In this document: in pieces, positions 1 to 7,750 of the stretch | How the letters are laid out: every line of letters begins with the position of its first letter | Numbering within the stretch: the stretch's first letter is position 1 | DNA from: Lentimicrobium saccharophilum | GTDB taxonomy: Bacteria > Bacteroidota > Bacteroidia > Bacteroidales > Lentimicrobiaceae | DNA length: 64,000 nt | Reading direction: 5' to 3' | Assembly: GCF_001192835.1 (NCBI RefSeq) | Contig: NZ_DF968182.1 | Location: forward strand, 905,748 to 969,747 | Translations under genes and position numbers: made by a program | The notes under the pieces: model-generated | What the model saw: the letters and a program-made list of their open reading frames with translations, nothing else | Database searches by the model: none | What the model was told of the DNA's origin: nothing

Positions 1-194
1 GGACCTGCATATTCACCACCAACCACCTGCATGAAGCTGAACTGATAAAGGGTATGCTTGAAGAGCACCAGATTATGGCAATTACAGTTAATAAGCAGGA
101 TTCTGTCTACCTGATAGGAGAAGTGGAACTTTATGTACAGGTGGATGAAGCATTCCTTGCTATGCAAATCATCAATAAGCTGAATCGTGAATAA
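1..194 (+). CDS. DUF2007 family protein, 3' end only (partial at window edge)
   Basis: An open frame enters from the left edge and stops at 192-194, giving about 63 residues. The pattern HEAELIKGMLEEH followed by a beta-rich stretch with YLIGEVELYV and then AMQIINKL fits the DUF2007 family (putative signal-transducing proteins that resemble PII-like or ACT-like small domains). The family is short, usually 70-150 residues, so most of the domain is visible. The stop overlaps the GTG start of cdsA by 8 bases, so the two genes are probably co-translated. The function of the family is not established. The N-terminus lies outside the window. Confidence 0.7.
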   Translation, partial: TCIFTTNHLHEAELIKGMLEEHQIMAITVNKQDSVYLIGEVELYVQVDEAFLAMQIINKLNRE

Positions 195-1005
195 TTTTAT
201 AAAACGTACCATTACGGGTACTTTCTTCGTAATATTTATCATTGGATCAGTATTGCTGTGCCCGTGGGTATTTGCATCATTGTTTTTGCTTGTTTCGGTT
301 GGTGGGATGCTTGAATATTTCAGGGTGATGGCCCGCCTTGATTTATACCCTGCAAGGGCAGCTTCACTGCTTGCTTCAATCCTGGTATATGCAGGTGTGG
401 TAGCGGTCATGACAGGTTTGTTATCGCCGGATTACCTGAGGGCCGGATTTTTGATTGTTCCGTTACTGCTGATCGCTGAACTTTTCCGGAATACCGGCAA
501 GCCTTTCAGCAACGTGGCCGCTTCGCTGCTGGGAATTACCTGGATTGTGCTTCCGCTGGCCTTGCTGAATGGATTCTTCAATCCTGAAGCTGATCGCGGA
601 TGGATACACGGAGGCGCCCTGCTCGGATTCTTTCTGATTCTATGGATCTATGATTCAGGAGCTTACATAGTAGGTTCTATGGCTGGCAAAAGGAAAATGC
701 TTGAACGGATCAGCCCCGGGAAATCATGGGAAGGATTTGCCGGTGGAACGGTGGCCGGATTACTCACTGCATATATGATTTCTGCCTCCTTTCTTGAATT
801 TTCTTCCCTTGAATGGATGCTGGTTGCACTTGTAATCATTATTTTTGGCACGCTGGGCGATCTGATTGAATCCATGCTGAAACGAAGTGCCGGGATTAAA
901 GACTCAGGTTCCCTGCTGCCGGGCCACGGAGGAATACTTGACAGGTTTGATGCCGTTTTGGTTGCTGCTCCATTTGTATACCTGATTATTAGTTTTCTCA
1001 GGTAG
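187..1005 (+). CDS. cdsA: Phosphatidate cytidylyltransferase (CDP-diacylglycerol synthase)
   Basis: Makes CDP-diacylglycerol from phosphatidic acid and CTP in the inner membrane, the branch point of bacterial phospholipid synthesis. The protein has 272 residues with about eight hydrophobic segments. The C-terminal CdsA signature is clear at residues 229-258: SMLKR, then GIKDSG, then LLPGHGGILDRFD, with the conserved Lys, Asp and His-Gly-Gly residues. The start is GTG at 187, overlapping the end of the DUF2007 gene by 8 bases; no in-frame ATG lies nearby. psd follows 87 bases downstream, so the segment groups two steps of phosphatidylethanolamine synthesis. Confidence 0.95.
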   Translation: MNNFIKRTITGTFFVIFIIGSVLLCPWVFASLFLLVSVGGMLEYFRVMARLDLYPARAASLLASILVYAGVVAVMTGLLSPDYLRAGFLIVPLLLIAELFRNTGKPFSNVAASLLGITWIVLPLALLNGFFNPEADRGWIHGGALLGFFLILWIYDSGAYIVGSMAGKRKMLERISPGKSWEGFAGGTVAGLLTAYMISASFLEFSSLEWMLVALVIIIFGTLGDLIESMLKRSAGIKDSGSLLPGHGGILDRFDAVLVAAPFVYLIISFLR

Positions 1006-1024
1006 TAATGAGAGATGATCGTTC

Positions 1025-1048
1025 CGGCAGATAATCAATAATCTGCCG
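1025..1048 (+). terminator. Hairpin between cdsA and psd
   Basis: Eight-base arms CGGCAGAT and ATCTGCCG enclose an 8-base loop. There is no T tract after it, so it may be a weak terminator, a processing site or a stability hairpin that sets the relative levels of cdsA and psd. Confidence 0.3.
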
Positions 1049-1092
1049 TTCGGCAAGGGTTAATCATTTCATTTATAAAGATTCGACGGATC

Positions 1093-1746
1093 ATGGGAAT
1101 ACATAAAGAGGGATACCTGATTATTCTTATTGCATTTATTGCCCTTGGGATAATTTCGCCGGTTACCGGGTTGATTCCCATGCCTTTGTGGCTTCACTAT
1201 GTTGTCTGGGGGCTGCTGGTCCTGATGTTTGTCTGGATAGTGCGGTTTTTCAGGTCCCCGAAAAGATTGGTCGTGCCTGATGAATCTCTGGTTCTCAGCC
1301 CGGCCGACGGTAAAATTGTTGCCATTGAGGAAGTCGCCGAACCGGAATTTTTTCAAGGGAAGAGAAGGCAGATTTCGGTGTTTATGTCACCGAACAATGT
1401 GCATGTAAACTGGGCTCCTGTTTCCGGTTCCGTGTGTTATATGAAATACCATCCAGGTAAATACCTTGTGGCATGGCATCCCAAATCATCCGTTGAAAAT
1501 GAACGGACTACCATAGTAATTGAAAATGCACGTGGAACGCAGGTCCTGGTCAGACAGATTGCCGGTGCCATGGCGCGCCGGATCGTTTGCTATGCAAGGG
1601 AGGGCAATAATATCCGACAGGGTGATGAAATCGGATTTATAAAGTTTGGCTCCCGGGTGGATGTATTTCTTCCGTTGGATGCAGTTGTTAAAGTCAGCCT
1701 TAATCAAAAGGTAAGCGGAAAACTGACCGTTCTGGCAGAAATGTAG
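1093..1746 (+). CDS. psd: Phosphatidylserine decarboxylase, short type
   Basis: Converts phosphatidylserine to phosphatidylethanolamine using a pyruvoyl group made by self-cleavage. The 217-residue length fits the short PSD-A class. Two hydrophobic helices lie at residues 8-55, then LSPADGKIV at about 75-83, FMSPNNVHVNW with the conserved His, and the self-processing site FGSRVD, where cleavage would be between Gly186 and Ser187. The start ATG at 1093 gives a plausible membrane-anchored N-terminus. A partner pssA is not present in the window. It sits downstream of cdsA in the same orientation, with a hairpin between them. Confidence 0.93.
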   Translation: MGIHKEGYLIILIAFIALGIISPVTGLIPMPLWLHYVVWGLLVLMFVWIVRFFRSPKRLVVPDESLVLSPADGKIVAIEEVAEPEFFQGKRRQISVFMSPNNVHVNWAPVSGSVCYMKYHPGKYLVAWHPKSSVENERTTIVIENARGTQVLVRQIAGAMARRIVCYAREGNNIRQGDEIGFIKFGSRVDVFLPLDAVVKVSLNQKVSGKLTVLAEM

Positions 1747-1829
1747 TTTTCCCATTGCAAAATCTTGCCAAATCAGTACTTTAACAAAATATTAACATTT
1801 TTGAATATATGGATTCTGCGAACAGGTCG

Positions 1830-1837
1830 TATCTTTG
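1830..1837 (+). promoter_or_regulatory. Bacteroidota -7 box for the small Cys-rich secreted protein
   Basis: TATCTTTG matches the TAnnTTTG consensus exactly and lies 24 bases before the ATG at 1862. A TTTG at 1800-1803 is 26 bases upstream, longer than the usual spacing, so the -33 element is uncertain. Confidence 0.6.
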
Positions 1838-1861
1838 CGACAAATCTAACGCCAATCCTCT

Positions 1862-2164
1862 ATGAAAAAATTTGCAATTCTGTTTTCTGTTGTTTCGCTG
1901 ACTTTTGCTTTTGCCGTATCAACAGTTAATGCACAAAATGCTCCTGCAAAAAAGTCTACTGAAAAAGTAGTTTCTGCCAAAACCGATGCTGCTGCTGCTC
2001 CTGCAGTTGAGAAGAAAGATGCCAAAGGATGCTGCACAAGCGCCAAATCTACCGAAGCAAAAGCCGGTTGCGCAACTCCTTGCTCCAGCGAAAAAGCCAA
2101 GGCATGCTGCAGCGGCGACAAAGCCAAAGCCGCTAAACCGGTTCCGGCTCCTCAAAGCAAGTAA
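1862..2164 (+). CDS. Small secreted Ala/Lys-rich, Cys-containing protein of unknown function
   Basis: 100 residues. A clear signal peptide (MKKFAILF, then hydrophobic, ending VNAQ at about residue 25) is followed by a low-complexity Ala/Lys-rich chain with no predicted fold. Cysteines come in clusters: GCC at about 57, GC and PC at about 70-74, and ACC at about 86. I do not recognise a family. The clusters could bind metal or form disulfides in the periplasm, but this is inference. It has its own promoter box and a strong terminator, so it is a monocistronic gene. Frames +2 and -1 also stay open here because of the repetitive GC-rich codons; the signal peptide marks this frame as real. Confidence 0.75.
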   Translation: MKKFAILFSVVSLTFAFAVSTVNAQNAPAKKSTEKVVSAKTDAAAAPAVEKKDAKGCCTSAKSTEAKAGCATPCSSEKAKACCSGDKAKAAKPVPAPQSK

Positions 2165-2183
2165 TACACGCTGAAATAGATCT

Positions 2184-2210
2184 AAAGGCTGCCCTCGGGC
2201 GGCCTTTTTT
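2184..2210 (+). terminator. Rho-independent terminator after the Cys-rich gene
   Basis: Arms of 11 bases starting AAAGGC and ending GCCTTT, with one G-T wobble and a 2-base apex, followed by a T run (T6). It ends 2 bases before the stop of the convergent HAD gene and may serve both. Confidence 0.85.
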
Positions 2211-2211
2211 A

Positions 2212-2913
2212 TTACAACAGACTGAACAGTTCGCTGAGTTTGCAGATACGGAATGTCGCTTTTGAATCCTGAGCTTCTCCGTTATAGTCAACCAGTACCT
2301 GGTCCATTCCCACCGACAGGGCGCCAAGTATATCAACTTCTTCATCATCGCCGATCATCAGGCTCTCTTCAGATTCTGCACCTGACCGCTGCAATGCATA
2401 TTCAAAAATCCGGGGCTCTGGTTTCCTGGCTCCTGCGTCCTCGGAGGTAATCACGGATGTAAAATATTTCATTAACCCGGCATTGTTAAGCTTCTTATAC
2501 TGTACTTCTTCAAATCCGTTGGTGATGATGTGAAGTTTGTATTTATCCCCCAGGTATTCAAGAATTGCATGTGTATCAGGGAAGAGGTTGGTTTTGGTCG
2601 GACTGAGGGTAACATAGTCGTTGGCCATATTGCTGCTCAGCAGGTTGTCAACGATCCCGAATTCGTGAAGGGTAAGTGCAAACCGGCGGATGTTGAGTAC
2701 TTCCTTTACAATTTCTCCCTGCCGGTAGAACTCCCACAACATCAGGTTATGGTAATTATACCTTTCAAGAAACCGGTCAAATGAATCCACCCCCTTCTCC
2801 GCCAGCCTGTATTTGCTGAATATTTCCCTGAATGTCTCCACACTGTTGGTTTCGAAATCCCATAGGGTTTTATCGAGGTCGAAAAATATATGCCGGTAGG
2901 TTTTTCTTTTCAC
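2212..2913 (-). CDS. HAD-family hydrolase, YjjG-type nucleotidase
   Basis: 233 residues with the full set of haloacid dehalogenase motifs. Motif I is FFDLDKTLW with nucleophile Asp12 and Asp14, motif II is ITNGF, motif III has the Lys in ARKPEPRIF, and motif IV is MIGDDEEVDI. The helical cap after motif I and the ITNGFEEVQ motif fit the YjjG-like noncanonical pyrimidine nucleotidases, which remove phosphate from modified or damaged dUMP/dTMP analogues. Substrate is inferred from family only. It is divergent from the SPFH gene across a 133-base intergenic region carrying a promoter for each direction. Confidence 0.85.
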   Translation of the reverse strand: MKRKTYRHIFFDLDKTLWDFETNSVETFREIFSKYRLAEKGVDSFDRFLERYNYHNLMLWEFYRQGEIVKEVLNIRRFALTLHEFGIVDNLLSSNMANDYVTLSPTKTNLFPDTHAILEYLGDKYKLHIITNGFEEVQYKKLNNAGLMKYFTSVITSEDAGARKPEPRIFEYALQRSGAESEESLMIGDDEEVDILGALSVGMDQVLVDYNGEAQDSKATFRICKLSELFSLL

Positions 2914-2938
2914 AAATCAATTCAATTGAAAGTATGAA

Positions 2939-2946
2939 CAAAAGTA
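2939..2946 (-). promoter_or_regulatory. -7 box for the HAD hydrolase
   Basis: On the minus strand this reads TACTTTTG, a match to TAnnTTTG, 26 bases upstream of the ATG. A minus-strand TTTG at 2970-2973 lies 23 bases upstream and could be the -33 element. Confidence 0.5.
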
Positions 2947-2993
2947 AAAGTTTGGACGGAAAATCTTTTCAAAAAAAATATTTTCTGAAAGTC

Positions 2994-3025
2994 TTGACAA
3001 AGGTAAATCTTAAATAGTATATTTG
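2994..3025 (+). promoter_or_regulatory. Promoter of the SPFH gene
   Basis: A TTG (in TCTTGAC) at 2994-2996 and TATATTTG at 3018-3025 are separated by 21 bases, a good Bacteroidota -33/-7 pair. The final TTG of the -7 box is also a possible start codon at 3023, but it lies upstream of the expected transcript start, which supports the ATG at 3047. A short tandem repeat (ATATCAAAATG twice) spans 3028-3049. Confidence 0.8.
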
Positions 3026-3046
3026 CAATATCAAAATGATATCAAA

Positions 3047-3919
3047 ATGGAACCTAAAGAAAAATTTGTCCGCCCCATGTCGGGTTATTTGATGCTGGTT
3101 GTTGTACTGGCAATGATTGCATTATTTATCTACAATGTGGTCATCTACAATGAGGTTGTATGGCTGATGATTGTTTCAGGCGCTGTACTTCTTGTCGCTT
3201 TTTTCCTGATGCCCGGCTTCCTGGTTGTCAATCCAAACGAGTCGAGTGTGCTGGTTTTGTTCGGTGATTATATCGGTACGGTGAAACACAACGGTTTTTT
3301 CTGGGTGAATCCGTTTTACACTAAAAAGAAAATTTCGCTCCGTGCACGAAACCTGAACAGCGATCCCATCAAGGTGAACGACAAGATCGGAAACCCGATC
3401 ATGATCGGTATTGTGCTGGTATGGAAAGTGCAGGACACTTTCAATGCGGCTTTTGAAGTTGACGACTACATTCATTATGTAGAAATTCAGAGTGAGGCGG
3501 CCATCCGCAAACTGGCCGGGCATTATCCGTATGACAATTTCGACGATGAGCAGTCAGAGATTACGCTCAGGGCCGGTGGTGAGGAAGTCAACCATGTGCT
3601 CGAGCAGGAGCTTTCGGAAAGGCTGGAGCGCGCAGGTATAGATGTTATTGAAGCCAGGATCAGTTATCTGGCGTATTCTTCGGAGATTGCCGGCGCTATG
3701 CTGCGCCGCCAGCAAGCCTCTGCCATTATAGCAGCCCGCGTTAAGATTGTTGAAGGCGCTGTCAGTATGGTTGAAATGGCGCTGGCCCAGCTTTCGGAAA
3801 AGAAACTTGTTGATCTGGACGAAGAGAAGAAAGCAGCCATGGTGAGCAATCTGATGGTAGTGCTCTGTTCCGATAAGGATGCCAGCCCTGTAATTAATAC
3901 AGGAACTTTACATCAGTAG
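3047..3919 (+). CDS. SPFH/Band 7 domain membrane protein
   Basis: 290 residues from ATG 3047. Two adjacent hydrophobic helices at about residues 13-55 are followed by VNPNESSVLVLFGDYIGT, the typical opening of an SPFH (stomatin/prohibitin/flotillin/HflK) domain, and then a long helical region with the RRQQASAIIAARVKIVEG stretch. Proteins of this fold form cage-like oligomers on membranes and often act with proteases or as lipid-domain scaffolds; the specific role here is unknown. It heads a three-gene group with the unknown protein at 3949 and the ribbon-helix-helix protein at 4482, spaced 29 and 38 bases apart. Confidence 0.88.
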   Translation: MEPKEKFVRPMSGYLMLVVVLAMIALFIYNVVIYNEVVWLMIVSGAVLLVAFFLMPGFLVVNPNESSVLVLFGDYIGTVKHNGFFWVNPFYTKKKISLRARNLNSDPIKVNDKIGNPIMIGIVLVWKVQDTFNAAFEVDDYIHYVEIQSEAAIRKLAGHYPYDNFDDEQSEITLRAGGEEVNHVLEQELSERLERAGIDVIEARISYLAYSSEIAGAMLRRQQASAIIAARVKIVEGAVSMVEMALAQLSEKKLVDLDEEKKAAMVSNLMVVLCSDKDASPVINTGTLHQ

Positions 3920-3948
3920 TAATCACAAAGGCGGGAGCGGTGCTAGCA

Positions 3949-4443
3949 ATGAAAGCCATAACCATTGATGCTAAAAATATTGCCTATCAGGAAGGAGATG
4001 AGCGCCTGGCTACGCTGACATATCTCAAACGGATGTCATACCAGGCGACCATCCGCCTTTCCGGCGGAGATGAATATGAAATCAGGCCGCTTGATATCTG
4101 GAGAAGCAAATTTGAAATTCTCCATAACAGCAAGGCTGAGATTGCCTTTAACAGGAAGTGGAACGGGAAAACCCTGATTGATGTGATCCGTCAGGGCCAC
4201 AGGCAATCTTACATTTTTCAGCCCAAAGGATTTTTTGATTACCGTTATGTTCTTATGGACAACGATAAGCGGGAGATGGCGGTGCTGCGGACAAAATTCC
4301 TTTGGAAGGGGTTTAAATATGATTTCGACCTTCAGGTCAGTGACAGCCTGAAACGCCGTGAAGAATGGCTGTTGCTGGTGGTTTTACAAACTTACCTTTC
4401 ACGATACATTATGCACCAGCACCGTAAAGGACACGGAATTTAG
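3949..4443 (+). CDS. Conserved hypothetical protein in the SPFH cassette
   Basis: 164 residues from ATG 3949 (a GTG at 3940 is also in frame, less likely). No signal peptide or clear membrane helix. It looks beta-rich with many aromatic and charged residues, ending in a helix rich in Leu (EEWLLLVVLQTYLSRYI). I do not recognise the family; the alternating strands and length could fit a LURP-one/Tubby-like barrel, but that is a guess. Placement between an SPFH protein and an RHH protein suggests that it works with the SPFH scaffold. A purine-rich AAGGCGGGAG lies 12-21 bases before the ATG. Confidence 0.7.
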   Translation: MKAITIDAKNIAYQEGDERLATLTYLKRMSYQATIRLSGGDEYEIRPLDIWRSKFEILHNSKAEIAFNRKWNGKTLIDVIRQGHRQSYIFQPKGFFDYRYVLMDNDKREMAVLRTKFLWKGFKYDFDLQVSDSLKRREEWLLLVVLQTYLSRYIMHQHRKGHGI

Positions 4444-4481
4444 CTGATAATACGCAAGGAAGCAAAAAGAAAGCTGATACA

Positions 4482-4664
4482 ATGGGGCAGAAGAAATCCT
4501 TTGCTTTACGAATTGATGCTGAATTGATGGAAGCCCTTGAGAAATGGGCGGCAGACGAATTCAGAAGCACCAACGGACAGATTGAGTGGATCATCAGCCG
4601 TGCGCTGAAAGAGGCCAAACGGTTGAAACCTGACCGGGCCATTCAACAGGGAGAGAAGAGGTAG
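4482..4664 (+). CDS. Arc/CopG-type ribbon-helix-helix protein
   Basis: 60 residues. The pattern KKSFALRID (beta strand), AELMEALEKWAADEF (helix 1), RSTNGQIEWIISRALKEAK (turn and helix 2) is that of Arc-family ribbon-helix-helix DNA-binding proteins, which dimerise through the strand. It is the last gene of the SPFH trio. It may autoregulate the cassette; the inverted or tandem repeats near 3028-3049 would be a site to test. Another view is that it acts as a small adaptor rather than a repressor. No toxin-like partner is visible next to it. Confidence 0.78.
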   Translation: MGQKKSFALRIDAELMEALEKWAADEFRSTNGQIEWIISRALKEAKRLKPDRAIQQGEKR

Positions 4665-4719
4665 CAGGAAATTATCCATATCCTGCGGTCTGGCTCTAAC
4701 TGGTTACAGGATTCCCTGA

Positions 4720-5667
4720 TCAGAGTTGTGGCCGAAAATACCTTCCCTGCCAGGTATCCCGTTTTGTCAGTTCTTCTTCAATCATTATTGCTACCTGATC
4801 AGCACGCAGGTTGCTCCAGGGCTGGCTTTCCAGAAAGCGGGGCGGCACTTCTCCGGTAAAGCGTTCAATTACAAAAGATGGATTCAGCCGTTCGATAAAC
4901 GATACAATAAAGCTGATGTATTCTTCCAGGCTGAAAAGGGAGAACATTCCGGGTTGTTCCCGGAATTGCATGGCCATTTTCGTGCCTTTTACAATCTGAA
5001 GCTGATGAAACTTTACGGTTGTCAGCGGAAGCGCGGAGATGATACCGGCCCTGTCGAGCATCTCCTGCCTGGTCTCGCCCGGCAGCCCGAAAATCAGGTG
5101 GATGCCGGTTTTGAGTCCGTAATCTGCCGTTTTCCTGATCATAGCTGCAGCCTGGGCCATAGTATGCCCACGGTTGATGGCCATAAGGGTTTGCTCGTTG
5201 GTCGTTTCCAGTCCGTACTCAATCATCACATAATAATTATCTGAAAGCCGGCTGAAATAGGCCAGTTTTTCATCATCCATGCAATCGGTGCGGGTGCCGA
5301 TCACCAGGCCTGCCACATCGGGATGTTGCAGCGCTTCCTCATAAATCTCTTTCAGGTGGGCAAGGGGGGCATAGGTATTTGAGTACGTCTGGAAATAAGC
5401 CAGGTACTTCATCGCCCTGCGGTACCTTACTTTGTGAAATGCGATGCCCTCTTCGATCTGTTGGGTTATGCTTTTAGAAGGGATGCAGTACGAAGGATTG
5501 AAGGCGTCGTTGTTGCAATAGGTACAGCCTCCGGAACCGGCGGTACCGTCGCGGTTGGGGCAGGTGAAACCGGCATCAATGGATACTTTCTGCACCCTGC
5601 TTCCGAAGGTGCGCTTAAAGTATTCGTTGTAACTGTTGTAACGTTTATTGCCGGGAAAAATATTCAT
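4720..5667 (-). CDS. TIGR01212-family radical SAM protein (YhcC-like)
   Basis: 315 residues. Cys36, Cys48 and Cys51 (in FTCPNRDG and GGCTYCNN) form the unusual Cx11CxxC iron-sulfur motif of the TIGR01212/YhcC branch of the radical SAM superfamily. Further typical elements are YLAYFQTYSNTYAP, VIGTRTDC, EYGLETTNEQTL and HLIFGLPGET. The natural substrate is not firmly known; related family members act on tRNA. The gene stands alone, convergent with the RHH gene with 55 bases between them. Confidence 0.9.
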   Translation of the reverse strand: MNIFPGNKRYNSYNEYFKRTFGSRVQKVSIDAGFTCPNRDGTAGSGGCTYCNNDAFNPSYCIPSKSITQQIEEGIAFHKVRYRRAMKYLAYFQTYSNTYAPLAHLKEIYEEALQHPDVAGLVIGTRTDCMDDEKLAYFSRLSDNYYVMIEYGLETTNEQTLMAINRGHTMAQAAAMIRKTADYGLKTGIHLIFGLPGETRQEMLDRAGIISALPLTTVKFHQLQIVKGTKMAMQFREQPGMFSLFSLEEYISFIVSFIERLNPSFVIERFTGEVPPRFLESQPWSNLRADQVAIMIEEELTKRDTWQGRYFRPQL

Positions 5668-5775
5668 GCAGAAATACTGGTAAATATCTGAAACTGCAAA
5701 ATTGCATTAATTTGGTTTACAATGTAGTCTCATTTTTTATACCGGAGTTACTGAAAGCATTCAGAAAATTAAAAG

Positions 5776-5804
5776 AAGAGGCTGTCCAACCCGGACAGCC
5801 TCTT
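5776..5804 (-). terminator. Terminator of the POT transporter gene
   Basis: Perfect 12-base arms (AAGAGGCTGTCC and its complement) with a 5-base loop, followed on the minus strand by CTTTTAATTTTC. It lies 22 bases after the transporter stop. Confidence 0.9.
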
Positions 5805-5826
5805 ACAGGTTCAAGGGAATGCAATA

Positions 5827-7635
5827 TTATTTGGTTGCAGCTTCAAGCCGTTTCATAATCGAGAAAATAAATACGGCCGACAGGATACAACAGACAATGA
5901 AAATTGCCCAGAGTTGCCACAGGTCAAGCTGACCCCAGAATTTACTTCCTACAAAAAGGAATTTGTTACCAACTGCCGTAGCGAGGAGCCATCCTCCCTG
6001 CATCAGACCCTGGAACCGTGCCGGTGCAACTTTCGAAACAAACGACAGACCCATGGGGCTAAGGAATAATTCAGCAATGGTCAGGATCAGGTAACTGCTG
6101 ATCAGCCAGTAAGGTACAACCCTTGAGGAGTCGGGTACCGGGTTGTATTTTGTTACCCCGTTTTCAACGAACTGCAGTTCGTGAGGAGAAACAAGACCAA
6201 CAGAAGCAACAAGGATAACCACGAATCCGATGGCAGCGATGATCATTCCGATACCAATCTTCTTGGGTGTTGAGGGTTCCATGTTTTTCTTCTGAAGCCA
6301 GGTAAAGACTGCCATTACCGGGAATGTCAGTGATACGATAAACAGCGGGTTAAATGACTGGAATACTTCCGGGGCAATGGGATTGCTGGCAGAACTTCTG
6401 GAGATAAAATACCAGGTCAAAGCGCCAAAAACCAGGGTCATGGCGCCGCCAATCAGTCTGTTGCTGTTTTTCTTGTTGAAGAGTAATAAAATAACACCGG
6501 CAACAGCACCGATGAATGCAAGAATGGATTCGAGCTTAAAGAAGATATTGGTAAAAGGTCCGACTTCTTTAACGGTATAATCGCGGGCGAAGAAAGTAAG
6601 GGTAAGTCCGTTTTGGTGGAATGACATCCAGAAGAAGATCACAACAAAAAATACGAGGATCAGTGAGGTCACCCTTGGACGTTCTTCTTTGGTAGATATC
6701 TGGAACATCATGGCCACAAAGCCGACGAAAAGACCGACGGCAGCACCCAGTGCAACATCATCCATAACAAAATAGAATATTACGGAAGTGGTCACCATTA
6801 ATCCGGCGGCCAGCAGGAAACTGACAATGTTCGTTTTGGCTTTGCCCTGATCATTGTCGGTTTTGGCAACTTTCTCAACGCTGGGGAGCAGCTTGTTGAA
6901 GACAATGTAAACAAGCAGGGAAATAACCATCGCTATGGCAGCAATACCAAAGGCGTAATTATATCCTTTGGCAAAAGCATTGATGTAATCGTTGGCAAAA
7001 GCCCCGAGATCAGAAACTACCGAGCCTGAAACTGAGTTGGCCAACTCCTGAAATTTTGAGACATCTTCAAGGGTTCCATTGGTGTAGGCATGGCACATTG
7101 CCGGAAGGCTGCCGTCATGCTCGAATCCCTGGGTTCTGAGAAACCAGTTGCGGATGCCGGTTGCTACAAAAGGCGCAAAGAACGCGCCGATGTTGATACC
7201 CATGTAGAAAATCATGAATGCCGTATCGCGAACCTTCGAATAAGCGGGGTTATCGTACATCTGACCAACAACAGCCTGGAGATTACCTTTGAAAAGGCCG
7301 TTACCCAGCGCGATGGTGAATAATCCGGTGAGTGTGATGGCCAGAGGGTTGCCGGGAATCGCCATAACAACATATCCGGCAAACATGATCACAATGCCCA
7401 TCAGGATCACAAATTTGTACTTTCTTGTAGCATCAGCAAGGATTCCTCCGATCAGTGCGAGGGCGTAGATTCCGAAGTAGAACCATGAATAGTACTCGCC
7501 GGCCTGAGATTCTGTCAAGCCATATTTGGCCTGCAGAAACAATACCAGTATCGCCATCATGGTGTAAAAGCCGAAGCGTTCCCCCATATTGGAGAAAAAC
7601 GCCACCAGCAGCCCTTTAGGATGTTCTTTTAACAT
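5827..7635 (-). CDS. POT-family proton-dependent di/tripeptide transporter
   Basis: 602 residues with about 14 hydrophobic helices. The N-terminal NMGERFGFYTM is the ExxERF-Y proton-coupling motif of the POT/PTR2 family, and GNGLFKGNLQAVVGQMY is the PTR2 signature in helix 4-5. MGINIGAFFAPF follows. It takes up small peptides driven by the proton gradient across the inner membrane. The family is usually 450-600 residues; the extra length is in the loop after helix 6 and in the C-terminal helices. It has its own promoter and a strong terminator, so it is monocistronic. Confidence 0.93.
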   Translation of the reverse strand: MLKEHPKGLLVAFFSNMGERFGFYTMMAILVLFLQAKYGLTESQAGEYYSWFYFGIYALALIGGILADATRKYKFVILMGIVIMFAGYVVMAIPGNPLAITLTGLFTIALGNGLFKGNLQAVVGQMYDNPAYSKVRDTAFMIFYMGINIGAFFAPFVATGIRNWFLRTQGFEHDGSLPAMCHAYTNGTLEDVSKFQELANSVSGSVVSDLGAFANDYINAFAKGYNYAFGIAAIAMVISLLVYIVFNKLLPSVEKVAKTDNDQGKAKTNIVSFLLAAGLMVTTSVIFYFVMDDVALGAAVGLFVGFVAMMFQISTKEERPRVTSLILVFFVVIFFWMSFHQNGLTLTFFARDYTVKEVGPFTNIFFKLESILAFIGAVAGVILLLFNKKNSNRLIGGAMTLVFGALTWYFISRSSASNPIAPEVFQSFNPLFIVSLTFPVMAVFTWLQKKNMEPSTPKKIGIGMIIAAIGFVVILVASVGLVSPHELQFVENGVTKYNPVPDSSRVVPYWLISSYLILTIAELFLSPMGLSFVSKVAPARFQGLMQGGWLLATAVGNKFLFVGSKFWGQLDLWQLWAIFIVCCILSAVFIFSIMKRLEAATK

Positions 7636-7686
7636 AAAAAGTTGTGTTAGTGATTAATATTATTGTTGATTAGAATTTTCCCGGAG

Positions 7687-7716
7687 CAAAAATAACCAAA
7701 AATCCGGGTTTGCAAA
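7687..7716 (-). promoter_or_regulatory. Promoter of the POT transporter gene
   Basis: Minus-strand TTTG (7713-7716), 18-base spacer, TATTTTTG (7687-7694). The -7 box is 52 bases from the ATG. Confidence 0.75.
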
Positions 7717-7750
7717 ATCTGTTGATAAGTCGTTGAAACTACTTCCCGGG

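Noticed and set aside
1986-2174. Second plus-strand reading frame inside the Cys-rich gene
   Set aside because: It comes from repetitive codons; the other frame has the signal peptide, promoter spacing and terminator.
4482-4664. The RHH protein as the antitoxin of a toxin-antitoxin pair
   Set aside because: No toxin-sized gene with a known toxin fold is adjacent; the neighbours are the 164-residue unknown protein and a radical SAM gene on the other strand.
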